Assembly (NCBI GenBank): GCA_963855995.1
Contig: OY979721.1
Coordinates: 5,435,195-5,499,194, forward strand
Length of the DNA stretch: 64,000 bases
Source of the DNA: Muricea muricata
Lineage: Eukaryota > Cnidaria > Anthozoa > Malacalcyonacea > Plexauridae
Direction of reading: 5' to 3'
The notes beneath the pieces are model-generated. The model ran no database searches. It was given only the letters and a program-made list of their open reading frames with translations, and had not been told where the DNA came from. Positions 1 through 12,589 of this stretch are shown here, piece after piece. Made by a program: the position numbers and the translations under genes. Position 1 is the stretch's first letter. Every line of letters starts with the position of its first letter.

Positions 1-323
1 AGCCTTCTAGAAGCGATTTGAGCGTAAAAACATGCTCAAATCACCAACTAAAAATCGCCGTTTTAAATCGATCAGGGCGACGTTTTAGAGCTTTAAATGA
101 GGTTTTCAGTGCTAAAGTGAACGAGTTGAGCGCAATGATGTACTGCAGTCACGGACCTAAAAGAGACTTTCTAAATGGAAATTGCAGCACTTAGCAAGTC
201 GGGAATCATGTTTTCGGCGCTCAAACCATCCACATGAGCGAAATAACACGTTGACATGAGAAACCTATAACTTGCTTGTAGACTGAAAAGAAACGATCTT
301 AGAACCATCAAAATAGCGTTTTA
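1..323 (+). repeat. Representative satellite monomer (323 bp)
   Basis: One full unit, taken from the first base of the window. Base counting over 300 bases gives about 41% G+C. Stable landmarks are TTCTAGAAGCG, the dyad at 15-42, CGCCGTTTTAAATCG, GACGTTTTAGAGC, GAACGAGTTGAGCGC, CACGGACCTAAAAGAG, AAATGGAAATTGCAG and CCTATAACTTG. GTTTT occurs five times (60, 82, 102, 210, 318). I do not recognise this satellite from any species, and phase is arbitrary because the array is continuous. Confidence 0.97.
15..42. repeat. Conserved short dyad (example from the first monomer)
   Basis: GATTTGAGC at 15-23 is the reverse complement of GCTCAAATC at 34-42, with a 10-base A-rich spacer. The dyad recurs once per 323-bp unit. 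In monomers reading GCTCAAATAACC the arms shorten to 8 bp, and some copies lose more (GCTCTAATC near 1326; GCTTAAATC near 23291 and 46870). A cruciform or protein-binding role is possible but not shown. Confidence 0.8.
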
Positions 324-424
324 AGCCTTCTAGAAGCGATTTGAGCGTAAAAACATGCTCAAATCACCAACTAAAAATCGCCGTTTTAAATCGATCAGGG
401 CGACGTTTTAGAGCTTAAAATGAG
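102..424 (+). repeat. Three diverged ~108-bp subrepeats making up one monomer
   Basis: Starting at GTTTT, the unit divides into thirds at 102-209, 210-317 and 318-424 (108, 108 and 107 bp). Shared landmarks line up: GTTTT at 102, 210 and 318; TGAGCG at 127, 235 and 342; CTAAAA, CTATAA and CTAAAA at 157, 265 and 371; CTTAG at 190 and 298 with TTTAG at 407. The last two subunits also end alike (TCAAAATAGC, TTAAAATGAG). Overall identity between thirds is low, so the trimer is old. The alignment was made by eye. Confidence 0.75.
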
Positions 425-2589
425 GTTTTCAGTGCGAAAGTGAACGAGTTGAGCGCAATGATGTACTGCAATCACGGACCTAAAAGAGACTTTCTAAATG
501 GAAATTGCAGAACTTAGCATGTCGGGAATCATGTTTTCGGCGATCAAACCATCGAGATGAGCGAAAGTACATGTTGAAATGAGAAACCTATAACTTGCTT
601 GTAGACTGAAAAGAAACGATCTTAGAACCATCAAAATCGCGTTTTAAGCGTTCTAGAAGCGATTTGAGCGTAAAAACATGCTCAAATCACCAACTAAAAA
701 ACGCCGTTTTAAATCGATCAGGGCGACGTTTTAGAGCTTTAAATGAGGTTTTCAGTGCTAAAGTGAACGAGTTGAGCGCAATGATTTACTGCAATCACGG
801 ACCTAAAAGAGACTTTCTAAATGGAAATTGCAGAACTTAGCATGTCGGGAATCATGTTTTCGGAGCTCAAACCATCGAGATGAGCGAAATGACATGTTGA
901 AATGAGAAACCTATAACTTGGTTGTAAACTGAAAAGAAACGATCTTAGAACCATCAAAATCACGTTTTAGGCGTTCTGGAAGCGATTTGAGCGTAAAAAC
1001 ATGCTCAAATAACCAACTAAAAATTGCCGTTTTAAATCGATCAGGGCGACGTTTTAGAGCTTTAAATGAGGTTTTCAGTGCTAAAGTGAACGAGTTGAGC
1101 GCAATGATGTACTGCAGTCACGGACCTAAAAGAGACTTTCTAAATGGAAATTGCAGAACTTAGCAAGTCGGGAATCATGTTTTCGGCGCTCAAACCATCC
1201 ACATGAGCGAAATAACACGTTGACATGAGAAACCTATAACTTGCTTGTAGACTGAAAAGAAACGATCTTAGAACCATCAAAATAGCGTTTTAAGCCTTCT
1301 AGAAGCGATTTGAGCGTAAAAACATGCTCTAATCACCAACTAAAAATCGCCGTTTTAAATCGATCAGGGCGACGTTTTAGAGCTTAAAATGAGGTTTTCA
1401 GTGCGAAAGTGAACGAGTTGAGCGCAATGATGTACTGCAATCACGGACCTAAAAGAGACTTTCTAAATGGAAATTGCAGAACTTAGCATGTCGGGAATCA
1501 TGTTTTCGGCGATCAAACCATCGAGATGAGCGAAAGTACATGTTGAAATGAGAAACCTATAACTTGCTTGTAGACTGAAAAGAAACGATCTTAGAACCAT
1601 CAAAATCGCGTTTTAAGCGTTCTAGAAGCGATTTGAGCGTAAAAACATGCTCAAATCACCAACTAAAAAACGCCGTTTTAAATCGATCAGGGCGAGGTTT
1701 TAGAGCTTTAAATGAGGTTTTCAGTGCTAAAGTGAACGAGTTGAGCGCAATGATGTACTGCAATCACGGACCTAAAAGAGACTTTCTAAATGGAAATTGC
1801 AGAACTTAGCATGTCGGGAATCATGTTTTCGGCGATCAAACCATCGAGATGAGCGAAAGTACATGTTGAAATGAGAAACCTATAACTTGCTTGTAGACTG
1901 AAAAGAAACGATCTTAGAACCATCAAAATCGCGTTTTAAGCGTTCTAGAAGCGATTTGAGCGTAAAAACATGCTCAAACAACCAACTAAAAATTGCCGTT
2001 TTAAATCGATCAGAGCGACGTTTTAGAGCTTAAAATGAGGTTTTCAGTGCTAAAGTGAACGAGTTGAGCGCAATGATGTACTGCAGTCACGGACCTAAAA
2101 GAGACTTTCTAAATGGAAATTGCAGAACTTAGCAAGTCGGGAATCATGTTTTCGGCGCTCAAACCATCCACATGAGCGAAAAAACACGTTGACATGAGAA
2201 ACCTATAACTTGCTTGTAGGCTGAAAAGAAACGATCTTAGAACCATCAAAATAGCGTTTTAAGCCTTCTAGAAGCGATTTGAGCGTAAAAACATGCTCAA
2301 ATCACCAACTAAAAATCGCCGTTTTAAATCGATCAGGGCGACGTTTTAGAGCTTTAAATGAGGTTTTCAGTGCTAAAGTGAACGAGTTGAGCGCAATGAT
2401 GTACTGCAGTCACGGACCTAAAAGAGACTTTCTAAATGGAAATTGCAGAACTTAGCAAGTCGGGAATCATGTTTTCGGCGCTCAAACCATCCACATGAGC
2501 GAAAAAACACGTTGACATGAGAAACCTATAACTTGCTTGTAGACTGAAAAGAAACGATCTTAGAACCATCAAAATAGCGTTTTAAGCCT

Positions 2590-5500
2590 TCTAGAAGCGA
2601 TTTGAGCGTAAAAACATGCTCAAATCACCAACTAAAAATCGCCGTTTTAAATCGATCAGGGCGACGTTTTAGAGCTTTAAATGAGGTTTTCAGTGCTAAA
2701 GTGAACGAGTTGAGCGCAATGATGTACTGCAGTCACGGACCTAAAAGAGACTTTCTAAATGGAAATTGCAGAACTTAGCAAGTCGGGAATCATGTTTTCG
2801 GCGCTCAAACCATCCACATGAGCGAAATAACACGTTGACATGAGAAACCTATAACTTGCTTGTAGACTGAAAAGAAACGATCTTAGAACCATCAAAATAG
2901 CGTTTTAAGCCTTCTAGAAGCGATTTGAGCGTAAAAACATGCTCAAATCACCAACTAAAAATCGCCGTTTTAAATCGATCAGGGCGACGTTTTAGAGCTT
3001 AAAATGAGGTTTTCAGTGCGAAAGTGAACGAGTTGAGCGCAATGATGTACTGCAATCACGGACCTAAAAGAGACTTTCTAAATGGAAATTGCAGAACTTA
3101 GCATGTCGGGAATCATGTTTTCGGCGATCAAACCATCGAGATGAGCGAAAGTACATGTTGAAATGAGAAACCTATAACTTGCTTGTAGACTGAAAAGAAA
3201 CGATCTTAGAACCATAAAAATAGCGTTTTAAGCCTTCTAGAAGCGATTTGAGCGTAAAAACATGCTCAAATCACCAACTAAAAATCGCCGTTTTAAATCG
3301 ATCAGGGCGACGTTTTAGAGCTTAAAATGAGGTTTTCAGTGCGAAAGTGAACGAGTTGAGCGCAATGATGTACTGCAATCACGGACCTAAAAGAGACTTT
3401 CTAAATGGAAATTGCAGAACTTAGCATGTCGGGAATCATGTTTTCGGCGATCAAATCATCGAGATGAGCGAAAGTACATGTTGAAATGAGAAACCTATAA
3501 CTTGCTTGTAGACTGAAAAGAAACGATCTTAGAACCATCAAAATCGCGTTTTAAGCGTTCTATAAGCGATTTGAGCGTAAAAACATGCTCAAATCACCAA
3601 CTAAAAAACGCCGTTTTAAATCGATCAGGGCGACGTTTTAGAGCTTTAAATGAGGTTTTCAGTGCTAAAGTGAACGAGTTAAGCGCAATGATGTACTGCA
3701 ATCACGGACCTAAAAGAGACTTTCTAAATGGAAATTGCAGAACTTAGCATGTCGGGAATCATGTTTTCGGAGCTCAAACCATCGAGATGAGCGAAATGAC
3801 ATGTTGAAATGAGAAACCTATAACTTGGTTGTAAACTGAAAAGAAACGATCTTAGAACCATCAAAATCACGTTTTAGGCGTTCTGGAAGCGATTTGAGCG
3901 TAAAAACATGCTCAAATAACCAACTAAAAATTGCCGTTTTAAATCGATCAGGGCGACGTTTTAGAGCTTGAAATGAGGTTTTCAGTGCTAAAGTGAACGA
4001 GTTGAGCGCAATGATGTACTGCAGTCACGGACCTAAAAGAGACTTTCTAAATGGAAATTGCAGAACTTAGCAAGTCGGGAATCATGTTTTCGGCGCTCAA
4101 ACCATCCACATGAGCGAAATAACACGTTGACATGAGAAACCTATAACTTGCTTGTAGACTGAAAAGAAACGATCTTAGAACCATCAAAATAGCGTTTTAA
4201 GCCTTCTAGAAGCGATTTGAGCGTAAAAACATGCTCTAATCACCAACTAAAAATCGCCGTTTTAAATCGATCAGGGCGACGTTTTAGAGCTTAAAATGAG
4301 GTTTTCAGTGCGAAAGTGAACGAGTTGAGCGCAATGATGTACTGCAATCACGGACCTAAAAGAGACTTTCTAAATGGAAATTGCAGAACTTAGCATGTCG
4401 GGAATCATGTTTTCGGCGATCAAACCATCGAGATGAGCGAAAGTACATGTTGAAATGAGAAACCTATAACTTGCTTGTAGACTGAAAAGAAACGATCTTA
4501 GAACCATCAAAATCGCGTTTTAAGCGTTCTAGAAGCGATTTGAGCGTAAAAACATGCTCAAATCACCAACTAAAAAACGCCGTTTTAAATCGATCAGGGC
4601 GAGGTTTTAGAGCTTTAAATGAGGTTTTCAGTGCTAAAGTGAACGAGTTGAGCGCAATGATGTACTGCAATCACGGACCTAAAAGAGACTTTCTAAATGG
4701 AAATTGCAGAACTTAGCATGTCGGGAATCATGTTTACGGCGCTCAAACCATCGAGATGAGCGAAATGACATGTTGAAATGAGAAACCTATAACTTGCTTG
4801 TAGACTGAAAAGAAACGATCTTAGAACCATCAAAATCGCGTTTTAAGCGTTCTAGAAGCGATTTGAGCGTAAAAACATGCTCAAATCACCAACTAAAAAT
4901 TGCCGTTTTAAATCGATCAGGGCGACGTTTTAGAGCTTGAAATGATGTTTTCAGTGCTAAAGTGAAAGAGTTGAGCGCAATGATGTACTGCAATCACGGA
5001 TCTAAAAGAGACTTTCTAAATAGAAATTGCAGAACTTAGCATGTCGGGAATCATGTTTTCGGCGCTCAAACCATCGAGATGAGCGAAATGACATGTTGAA
5101 ATGAGAAACCTATAACTTGGTTGTAAACTGAAAAGAAACGATCTTAGAACCATCAAAATCACGTTTAAGGCGTTGTAGAAGCGATTTGAGTGTAAAAACA
5201 TGCTCAAACAACCAACTAAAAATTGCCGTTTTAAATCGATCAGGGCGACGTTTTAGAGCTTAAAATGAGGTTTTCAGTGCTAAAGTGAACGAGTTGAGCG
5301 CAATGATGTACTGCAATCACGGACCTAAAAGAGACTTTCTAAATGGAAATTGCAGAACTTAGCATGTCGGGAATCATGTTTTCGGCGCTCAAACCATCGA
5401 GATGAGCGAAATGACATGTTGAAATGAGAAACCTATAACTTGGTTGTAAACTGAAAAGAAACGATCTTAGAACCATCAAAATCACGTTTAAGGCGTTCTA

Positions 5501-8500
5501 GAAGCGATTTGAGCGTAAAAACATGCTCAAACAACCAACTAAAAATTGCCGTTTTAAATCGATCAGGGCGACGTTTTAGAGCTTAAAATGAGGTTTTCAG
5601 TGCTAAAGTGAACGAGTTGAGCGCAATGATGTACTGCAGTCACGGACCTAAAAGAGACTTTCTAAATGGAAATTGCAGAACTTAGCAAGTCGGGAATTAT
5701 GTTTTCGGCGCTCAAACCATCCACATGAGCGAAATAACACGTTGACATGAGAAACCTATAACTTTCTTGTAGACTGAAAAGAAACGATCTTAGAACCATC
5801 AAAATAGCGTTTTAAGCCTTCTAGAAGCGATTTGAGCGTAAAAACATGCTCAAATCACCAACTAAAAATCGCCGTTTTAAATCGATCAGGGCGACGTTTT
5901 AGAGCTTTAAATGAGGTTTTCAGTGCTAAAGTGAACGAGTTGAGCGCAATGATGTACTGCAGTCACGGACCTAAAAGAGACTTTCTAAATGGAAATTGCA
6001 GAACTTAGCAAGTCGGGAATCATGTTTTCGGCGCTCAAACCATCCACATGAGCGAAATAACACGTTGACATGAGAAACCTATAACTTGCTTGTAGACTGA
6101 AAAGAAACGATCTTAGAACCATCAAAATAGCGTTTTAAGCCTTCTAGAAGCGATTTGAGCGTAAAAACATGCTCAAATCACCAAATTAAAATCGCCGTTT
6201 TAAATCGATCAGGGCGACGTTTTAGAGCTTAAAATGAGGTTTTCAGTGCGAAAGTGAACGAGTTGAGCGCAATGATGTACTGCAATCACGGACCTAAAAG
6301 AGACTTTCTAAATGGAAATTGCAGAACTTAGCATGTCGGGAATCATGTTTTCGGCGATCAAACCATCGAGATGAGCGAAAGTACATGTTGAAATGAGAAA
6401 CCTATAACTTGCTTGTAGACTGAAAAGAAACGATCTTAGAACCATAAAAATAGCGTTTTAAGCCTTCTAGAAGCGATTTGAGCGTAAAAACATGCTCAAA
6501 TCACCAACTAAAAATCGCCGTTTTAAATCGATCAGGGCGACGTTTTAGAGCTTAAAATGAGGTTTTCAGTGCGAAAGTGAACGAGTTGAGCGCAATGATG
6601 TACTGCAATCACGGACCTAAAAGAGACTTTCTAAATGGAAATTGCAGAACTTAGCATGTCGGGAATCATGTTTTCGGCGATCAAATCATCGAGATGAGCG
6701 AAAGTACATGTTGAAATGAGAAACCTATAACTTGCTTGTAGACTGAAAAGAAACGATCTTAGAACCATCAAAATCGCGTTTTAAGCGTTCTATAAGCGAT
6801 TTGAGCGTAAAAACATGCTCAAATCACCAACTAAAAAACGCCGTTTTAAATCGATCAGGGCGACGTTTTAGAGCTTTAAATGAGGTTTTCAGTGCTAAAG
6901 TGAACGAGTTAAGCGCAATGATGTACTGCAATCACGGACCTAAAAGAGACTTTCTAAATGGAAATTGCAGAACTTAGCATGTCGGGAATCATGTTTTCGG
7001 AGCTCAAACCATCGAGATGAGCGAAATGACATGTTGAAATGAGAAACCTATAACTTGGTTGTAAACTGAAAAGAAACGATCTTAGAACCATCAAAATCAC
7101 GTTTTAGGCGTTCTGGAAGCGATTTGAGCGTAAAAACATGCTCAAATAACCAACTAAAAATTGCCGTTTTAAATCGATCAGGGCGACGTTTTAGAGCTTG
7201 AAATGAGGTTTTCAGTGCTAAAGTGAACGAGTTGAGCGCAATGATGTACTGCAGTCACGGACCTAAAAGAGACTTTCTAAATGGAAATTGCAGAACTTAG
7301 CAAGTCGGGAATCATGTTTTCGGCGCTCAAACCATCCACATGAGCGAAATAACACGTTGACATGAGAAACCTATAACTTGCTTGTAGACTGAAAAGAAAC
7401 GATCTTAGAACCATCAAAATAGCGTTTTAAGCCTTCTAGAAGCGATTTGAGCGTAAAAACATGCTCTAATCACCAACTAAAAATCGCCGTTTTAAATCGA
7501 TCAGGGCGACGTTTTAGAGCTTAAAATGAGGTTTTCAGTGCGAAAGTGAACGAGTTGAGCGCAATGATGTACTGCAATCACGGACCTAAAAGAGACTTTC
7601 TAAATGGAAATTGCAGAACTTAGCATGTCGGGAATCATGTTTTCGGCGATCAAACCATCGAGATGAGCGAAAGTACATGTTGAAATGAGAAACCTATAAC
7701 TTGCTTGTAGACTGAAAAGAAACGATCTTAGAACCATCAAAATCGCGTTTTAAGCGTTCTAGAAGCGATTTGAGCGTAAAAACATGCTCAAATCACCAAC
7801 TAAAAAACGCCGTTTTAAATCGATCAGGGCGAGGTTTTAGAGCTTTAAATGAGGTTTTCAGTGCTAAAGTGAACGAGTTGAGCGCAATGATGTACTGCAA
7901 TCACGGACCTAAAAGAGACTTTCTAAATGGAAATTGCAGAACTTAGCATGTCGGGAATCATGTTTACGGCGCTCAAACCATCGAGATGAGCGAAATGACA
8001 TGTTGAAATGAGAAACCTATAACTTGCTTGTAGACTGAAAAGAAACGATCTTAGAACCATCAAAATCGCGTTTTAAGCGTTCTAGAAGCGATTTGAGCGT
8101 AAAAACATGCTCAAATCACCAACTAAAAATTGCCGTTTTAAATCGATCAGGGCGACGTTTTAGAGCTTGAAATGATGTTTTCAGTGCTAAAGTGAAAGAG
8201 TTGAGCGCAATGATGTACTGCAATCACGGATCTAAAAGAGACTTTCTAAATGGAAATTGCAGAACTTAGCATGTCGGGAATCATGTTTTCGGCGCTCAAA
8301 CCATCGAGATGAGCGAAATGACATGTTGAAATGAGAAACCTATAACTTGGTTGTAAACTGAAAAGAAACGATCTTAGAACCATCAAAATCACGTTTAAGG
8401 CGTTGTAGAAGCGATTTGAGTGTAAAAACATGCTCAAACAACCAACTAAAAATTGCCGTTTTAAATCGATCAGGGCGACGTTTTAGAGCTTAAAATGAGG

Positions 8501-8830
8501 TTTTCAGTGCTAAAGTGAACGAGTTGAGCGCAATGATGTACTGCAATCACGGACCTAAAAGAGACTTTCTAAATGGAAATTGCAGAACTTAGCATGTCGG
8601 GAATCATGTTTTCGGCGCTCAAACCATCGAGATGAGCGAAATGACATGTTGAAATGAGAAACCTATAACTTGGTTGTAAACTGAAAAGAAACGATCTTAG
8701 AACCATCAAAATCACGTTTAAGGCGTTCTAGAAGCGATTTGAGCGTAAAAACATGCTCAAACAACCAACTAAAAATTGCCGTTTTAAATCGATCAGGGCG
8801 ACGTTTTAGAGCTTAAAATGAGGTTTTCAG
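2590..8830 (+). repeat. Tandem duplication of a 10-monomer block (3230 bp)
   Basis: Sequence at about 2590-5600 recurs at about 5820-8830 with a shift of exactly 3230 bp (10 x 323). The rare variant ACCATAAAAATAGCG occurs at about 3211 and 6441, and TATAAGCGATTTG occurs in both copies. Differences seen by eye are few: AATAGAAATT at about 5019 against AATGGAAATT at 8249, and CCAAATTAAAATC at 6181 against CCAACTAAAAATC at 2951. The right end is set by TGCTAAAG near 5610 against TGCGAAAG near 8832. The left end is uncertain because matching monomer types are adjacent. Confidence 0.85.
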
Positions 8831-10105
8831 TGCGAAAGTGAACGAGTTGAGCGCAATGATGTACTGCAATCACGGACCTAAAAGAGACTTTCTAAATGGA
8901 AATTGCAGAACTTAGCATGTCGGGAATCATGTTTTCGGCGATCAAACCATCGAGATGAGCGAAAGTACATGTTGAAATGAGAAACCTATAACTTGCTTGT
9001 AGACTGAAAAGAAACGATCTTAGAACCATCAAAATCGCGTTTTAAGCGTTCTAGAAGCGATTTGAGCGTAAAAACATGCTCAAATCACCAACTAAAAAAC
9101 GCCGTTTTAAATCGATCAGGGCGAGGTTTTAGAGCTTTAAATGAGGTTTTCAGTGCTAAAGTGAACGAGTTGAGCGCAATGATGTACTGCAATCACGGAC
9201 CTAAAAGAGACTTTCTAAATGGAAATTGCAGAACTTAGCATGTCGGGAATCATGTTTACGGCGCTCAAACCATCGAGATGAGCGAAATGACATGTTGAAA
9301 TGAGAAACCTATAACTTGCTTGTAGACTGAAAAGAAACGATCTTAGAACCATCAAAATCGCGTTTTAAGCGTTCTAGAAGCGATTTGAGCGTAAAAACAT
9401 GCTCAAATCACCAACTAAAAATTGCCGTTTTAAATCGATCAGGGCGACGTTTTAGAGCTTGAAATGATGTTTTCAGTGCTAAAGTGAAAGAGTTGAGCGC
9501 AATGATGTACTGCAATCACGGATCTAAAAGAGACTTTCTAAATGGAAATTGCAGAACTTAGCATGTCGGGAATCATGTTTTCGGCGCTCAAACCATCGAG
9601 ATGAGCGAAATGACATGTTGAAATGAGAAACCTATAACTTGGTTGTAAACTGAAAAGAAACGATCTTAGAACCATCAAAATCACGTTTAAGGCGTTGTAG
9701 AAGCGATTTGAGTGTAAAAACATGCTCAAACAACCAACTAAAAATTGCCGTTTTAAATCGATCAGGGCGACGTTTTAGAGCTTAAAATGAGGTTTTCAGT
9801 GCTAAAGTGAACGAGTTGAGCGCAATGATGTACTGCAATCACGGACCTAAAAGAGACTTTCTAAATGGAAATTGCAGAACTTAGCATGTCGGGAATCATG
9901 TTTTCGGCGCTCAAACCATCGAGATGAGCGAAATGACATGTTGAAATGAGAAACCTATAACTTGGTTGTAAACTGAAAAGAAACGATCTTAGAACCATCA
10001 AAATCACGTTTAAGGCGTTCTAGAAGCGATTTGAGCGTAAAAACATGCTCAAACAACCAACTAAAAATTGCCGTTTTAAATCGATCAGGGCGACGTTTTA
10101 GAGCT
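7520..10105 (+). repeat. Tandem duplication of a 4-monomer block (1292 bp)
   Basis: About 7520-8812 is repeated at about 8812-10104 with a shift of 1292 bp (4 x 323). Shared markers include GCGAAAGTG at 7540 and 8832, GGCGAGGTTTTAG, TGTTTACGGCG and the AGTGTAAAAAC/GGCGTTGTAG monomer. The copied block around 24.9-26.2 kb holds only one version of this 4-mer. The second copy therefore arose after the large block duplication, or was lost from the later block. Confidence 0.88.
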
Positions 10106-12589
10106 TAAAATGAGGTTTTCAGTGCTAAAGTGAACGAGTTGAGCGCAATGATGTACTGCAGTCACGGACCTAAAAGAGACTTTCTAAATGGAAATTGCAG
10201 AACTTAGCAAGTCGGGAATTATGTTTTCGGCGCTCAAACCATCCACATGAGCGAAATAACACGTTGACATGAGAAACCTATAACTTTCTTGTAGACTGAA
10301 AAGAAACGATCTTAGAACCATCAAAATAGCGTTTTAAGCCTTCTAGAAGCGATTTGAGCGTAAAAACATGCTCAAATCACCAACTAAAAATCGCCGTTTT
10401 AAATCGATCAGGGCGACGTTTTAGAGCTTTAAATGAGGTTTTCAGTGCTAAAGTGAACGAGTTGAGCGCAATGATGTACTGCAGTCACGGACCTAAAAGA
10501 GACTTTCTAAATGGAAATTGCAGAACTTAGCAAGTCGGGAATCATGTTTTCGGCGCTCAAACCATCCACATGAGCGAAATAACACGTTGACATGAGAAAC
10601 CTATAACTTGCTTGTAGACTGAAAAGAAACGATCTTAGAACCATCAAAATAGCGTTTTAAGCCTTCTAGAAGCGATTTGAGCGTAAAAACATGCTCAAAT
10701 CACCAACTAAAAATCGCCGTTTTAAATCGATCAGGGCGACGTTTTAGAGCTTAAAATGAGGTTTTCAGTGCGAAAGTGAACGAGTTGAGCGCAATGATGT
10801 ACTGCAATCACGGACCTAAAAGAGACTTTCTAAATGGAAATTGCAGAACTTAGCATGTCGGGAATCATGTTTTCGGCGATCAAACCATCGAGATGAGCGA
10901 AAGTACATGTTGAAATGAGAAACCTTTAACTTGCTTGTAGACTGAAAAGAAACGATCTTAGAACCATCAAAATAGCGTTTTAAGCCTTCTAGAAGCGATT
11001 TGAGCGTAAAAACATGCTCAAATCACCAACTAAAAATCGCCGTTTTAAATCGATCAGGGCGACGTTTTAGAGCTTAAAATGAGGTTTTTAGTGCGAAAGT
11101 GAACGAGTTGAGCGCAATGATGTACTGCAATCACGGACCTAAAAGAGACTTTCTAAATGGAAATTGCAGAACTTAGCATGTCGGGAATCATGTTTTCGGC
11201 GATCAAACCATCGAGATGAGCGAAAGTACATGTTGAAATGAAAAACCTATAACTTGCTTGTAGACTGAAAAGAAACGATCTTAGAACCATCAAAATCGCG
11301 TTTTAAGCGTTCTAGAAGCGATTTGAGCGTAAAAACATGCTCAAATCACCAACTAAAAAACGCCGTTTTAAATCGATCAGGGCGACGTTTTAGAGCTTTA
11401 AATGAGGTTTTCAGTGCTAAAGTGAACGAGTTGAGCGCAATGATGTACTGCAATCACGGACCTAAAAGAGACTTTCTAAATGGAAATTGCAGAACTTAGC
11501 ATGTCGGGAATCATGTTTTCGGAGCTCAAACCATCGAGATGAGCGAAATGACATGTTGAAATGAGAAACCTATAACTTGGTTGTAAACTGAAAAGAAACG
11601 ATCTTAGAACCATCAAAATCACGTTTTAGGCGTTCTGGAAGCGATTTGAGCGTAAAAACATGCTCAAATAACCAAGTAAAAATTGCCGTTTTAAATCGAT
11701 CAGGGCAACGTTTTAGAGCTTAAAATGAGGTTTTCAGTGCTAAAGTGAACGAGTTGAGCGCAATGATGTACTGCAGTCACGGACCTAAAAGAGACTTTCT
11801 AAATGGAAATTGCAGAACTTAGCAAGTCGGGAATCATGTTTTCGGCGCTCAAACCATCCACATGAGCGAAATAACACGTTGACATGAGAAACCTATAACT
11901 TGCTTGTAGACTGAAAAGAAACGATCTTAGAACCATCAAAATAGCGTTTTAAGCCTTCTAGAAGCGATTTGAGCGTAAAAACATGCTCAAATCACCAACT
12001 AAAAATCGCCGTTTTAAATCGATCAGGGCGACGTTTTAGAGCTTAAAATGAGGTTTTCAGTGCGAAAGTGAACGAGTTGAGCGCAATGATGTACTGCAAT
12101 CACGGACCTAAAAGAGACTTTCTAAATGGAAATTGCAGAACTTAGCATGTCGGGAATCATGTTTTCGGCGATCAAACCATCGAGATGAGCGAAAGTACAT
12201 GTTGAAATGAGAAACCTATAACTTGCTTGTAGACTGAAAAGAAACGATCTTAGAACCATCAAAATCGCGTTTTAAGCGTTCTAGAAGCGATTTGAGCGTA
12301 AAAACATGCTCAAATCACCAACTAAAAAACGCCGTTTTAAATCGATCAGGGCGAGGTTTTAGAGCTTTAAATGAGGTTTTCAGTGCTAAAGTGAACGAGT
12401 TGAGCGCAATGATGTACTGCAATCACGGACCTAAAAGAGACTTTCTAAATGGAAATTGCAGAACTTAGCATGTCGGGAATCATGTTTACGGCGCTCAAAC
12501 CATCGAGATGAGCGAAATGACATGTTGAAATGAGAAACCTATAACTTGCTTGTAGACTGAAAAGAAACGATCTTAGAACCATCAAAATC

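Noticed and set aside
60..120. GTTTT at 60, 82 and 102 as a 20-22 bp helical-phase motif
   Set aside because: Only three points with unequal spacing. The 102, 210, 318 series is better explained by the 108-bp substructure.
1..323. CENP-B box in the monomer
   Set aside because: I scanned both strands for TTCG followed at the right spacing by A and CGGG. GTCGGGAATC and TTTTCGGCG are nearby words but do not have the required spacing.
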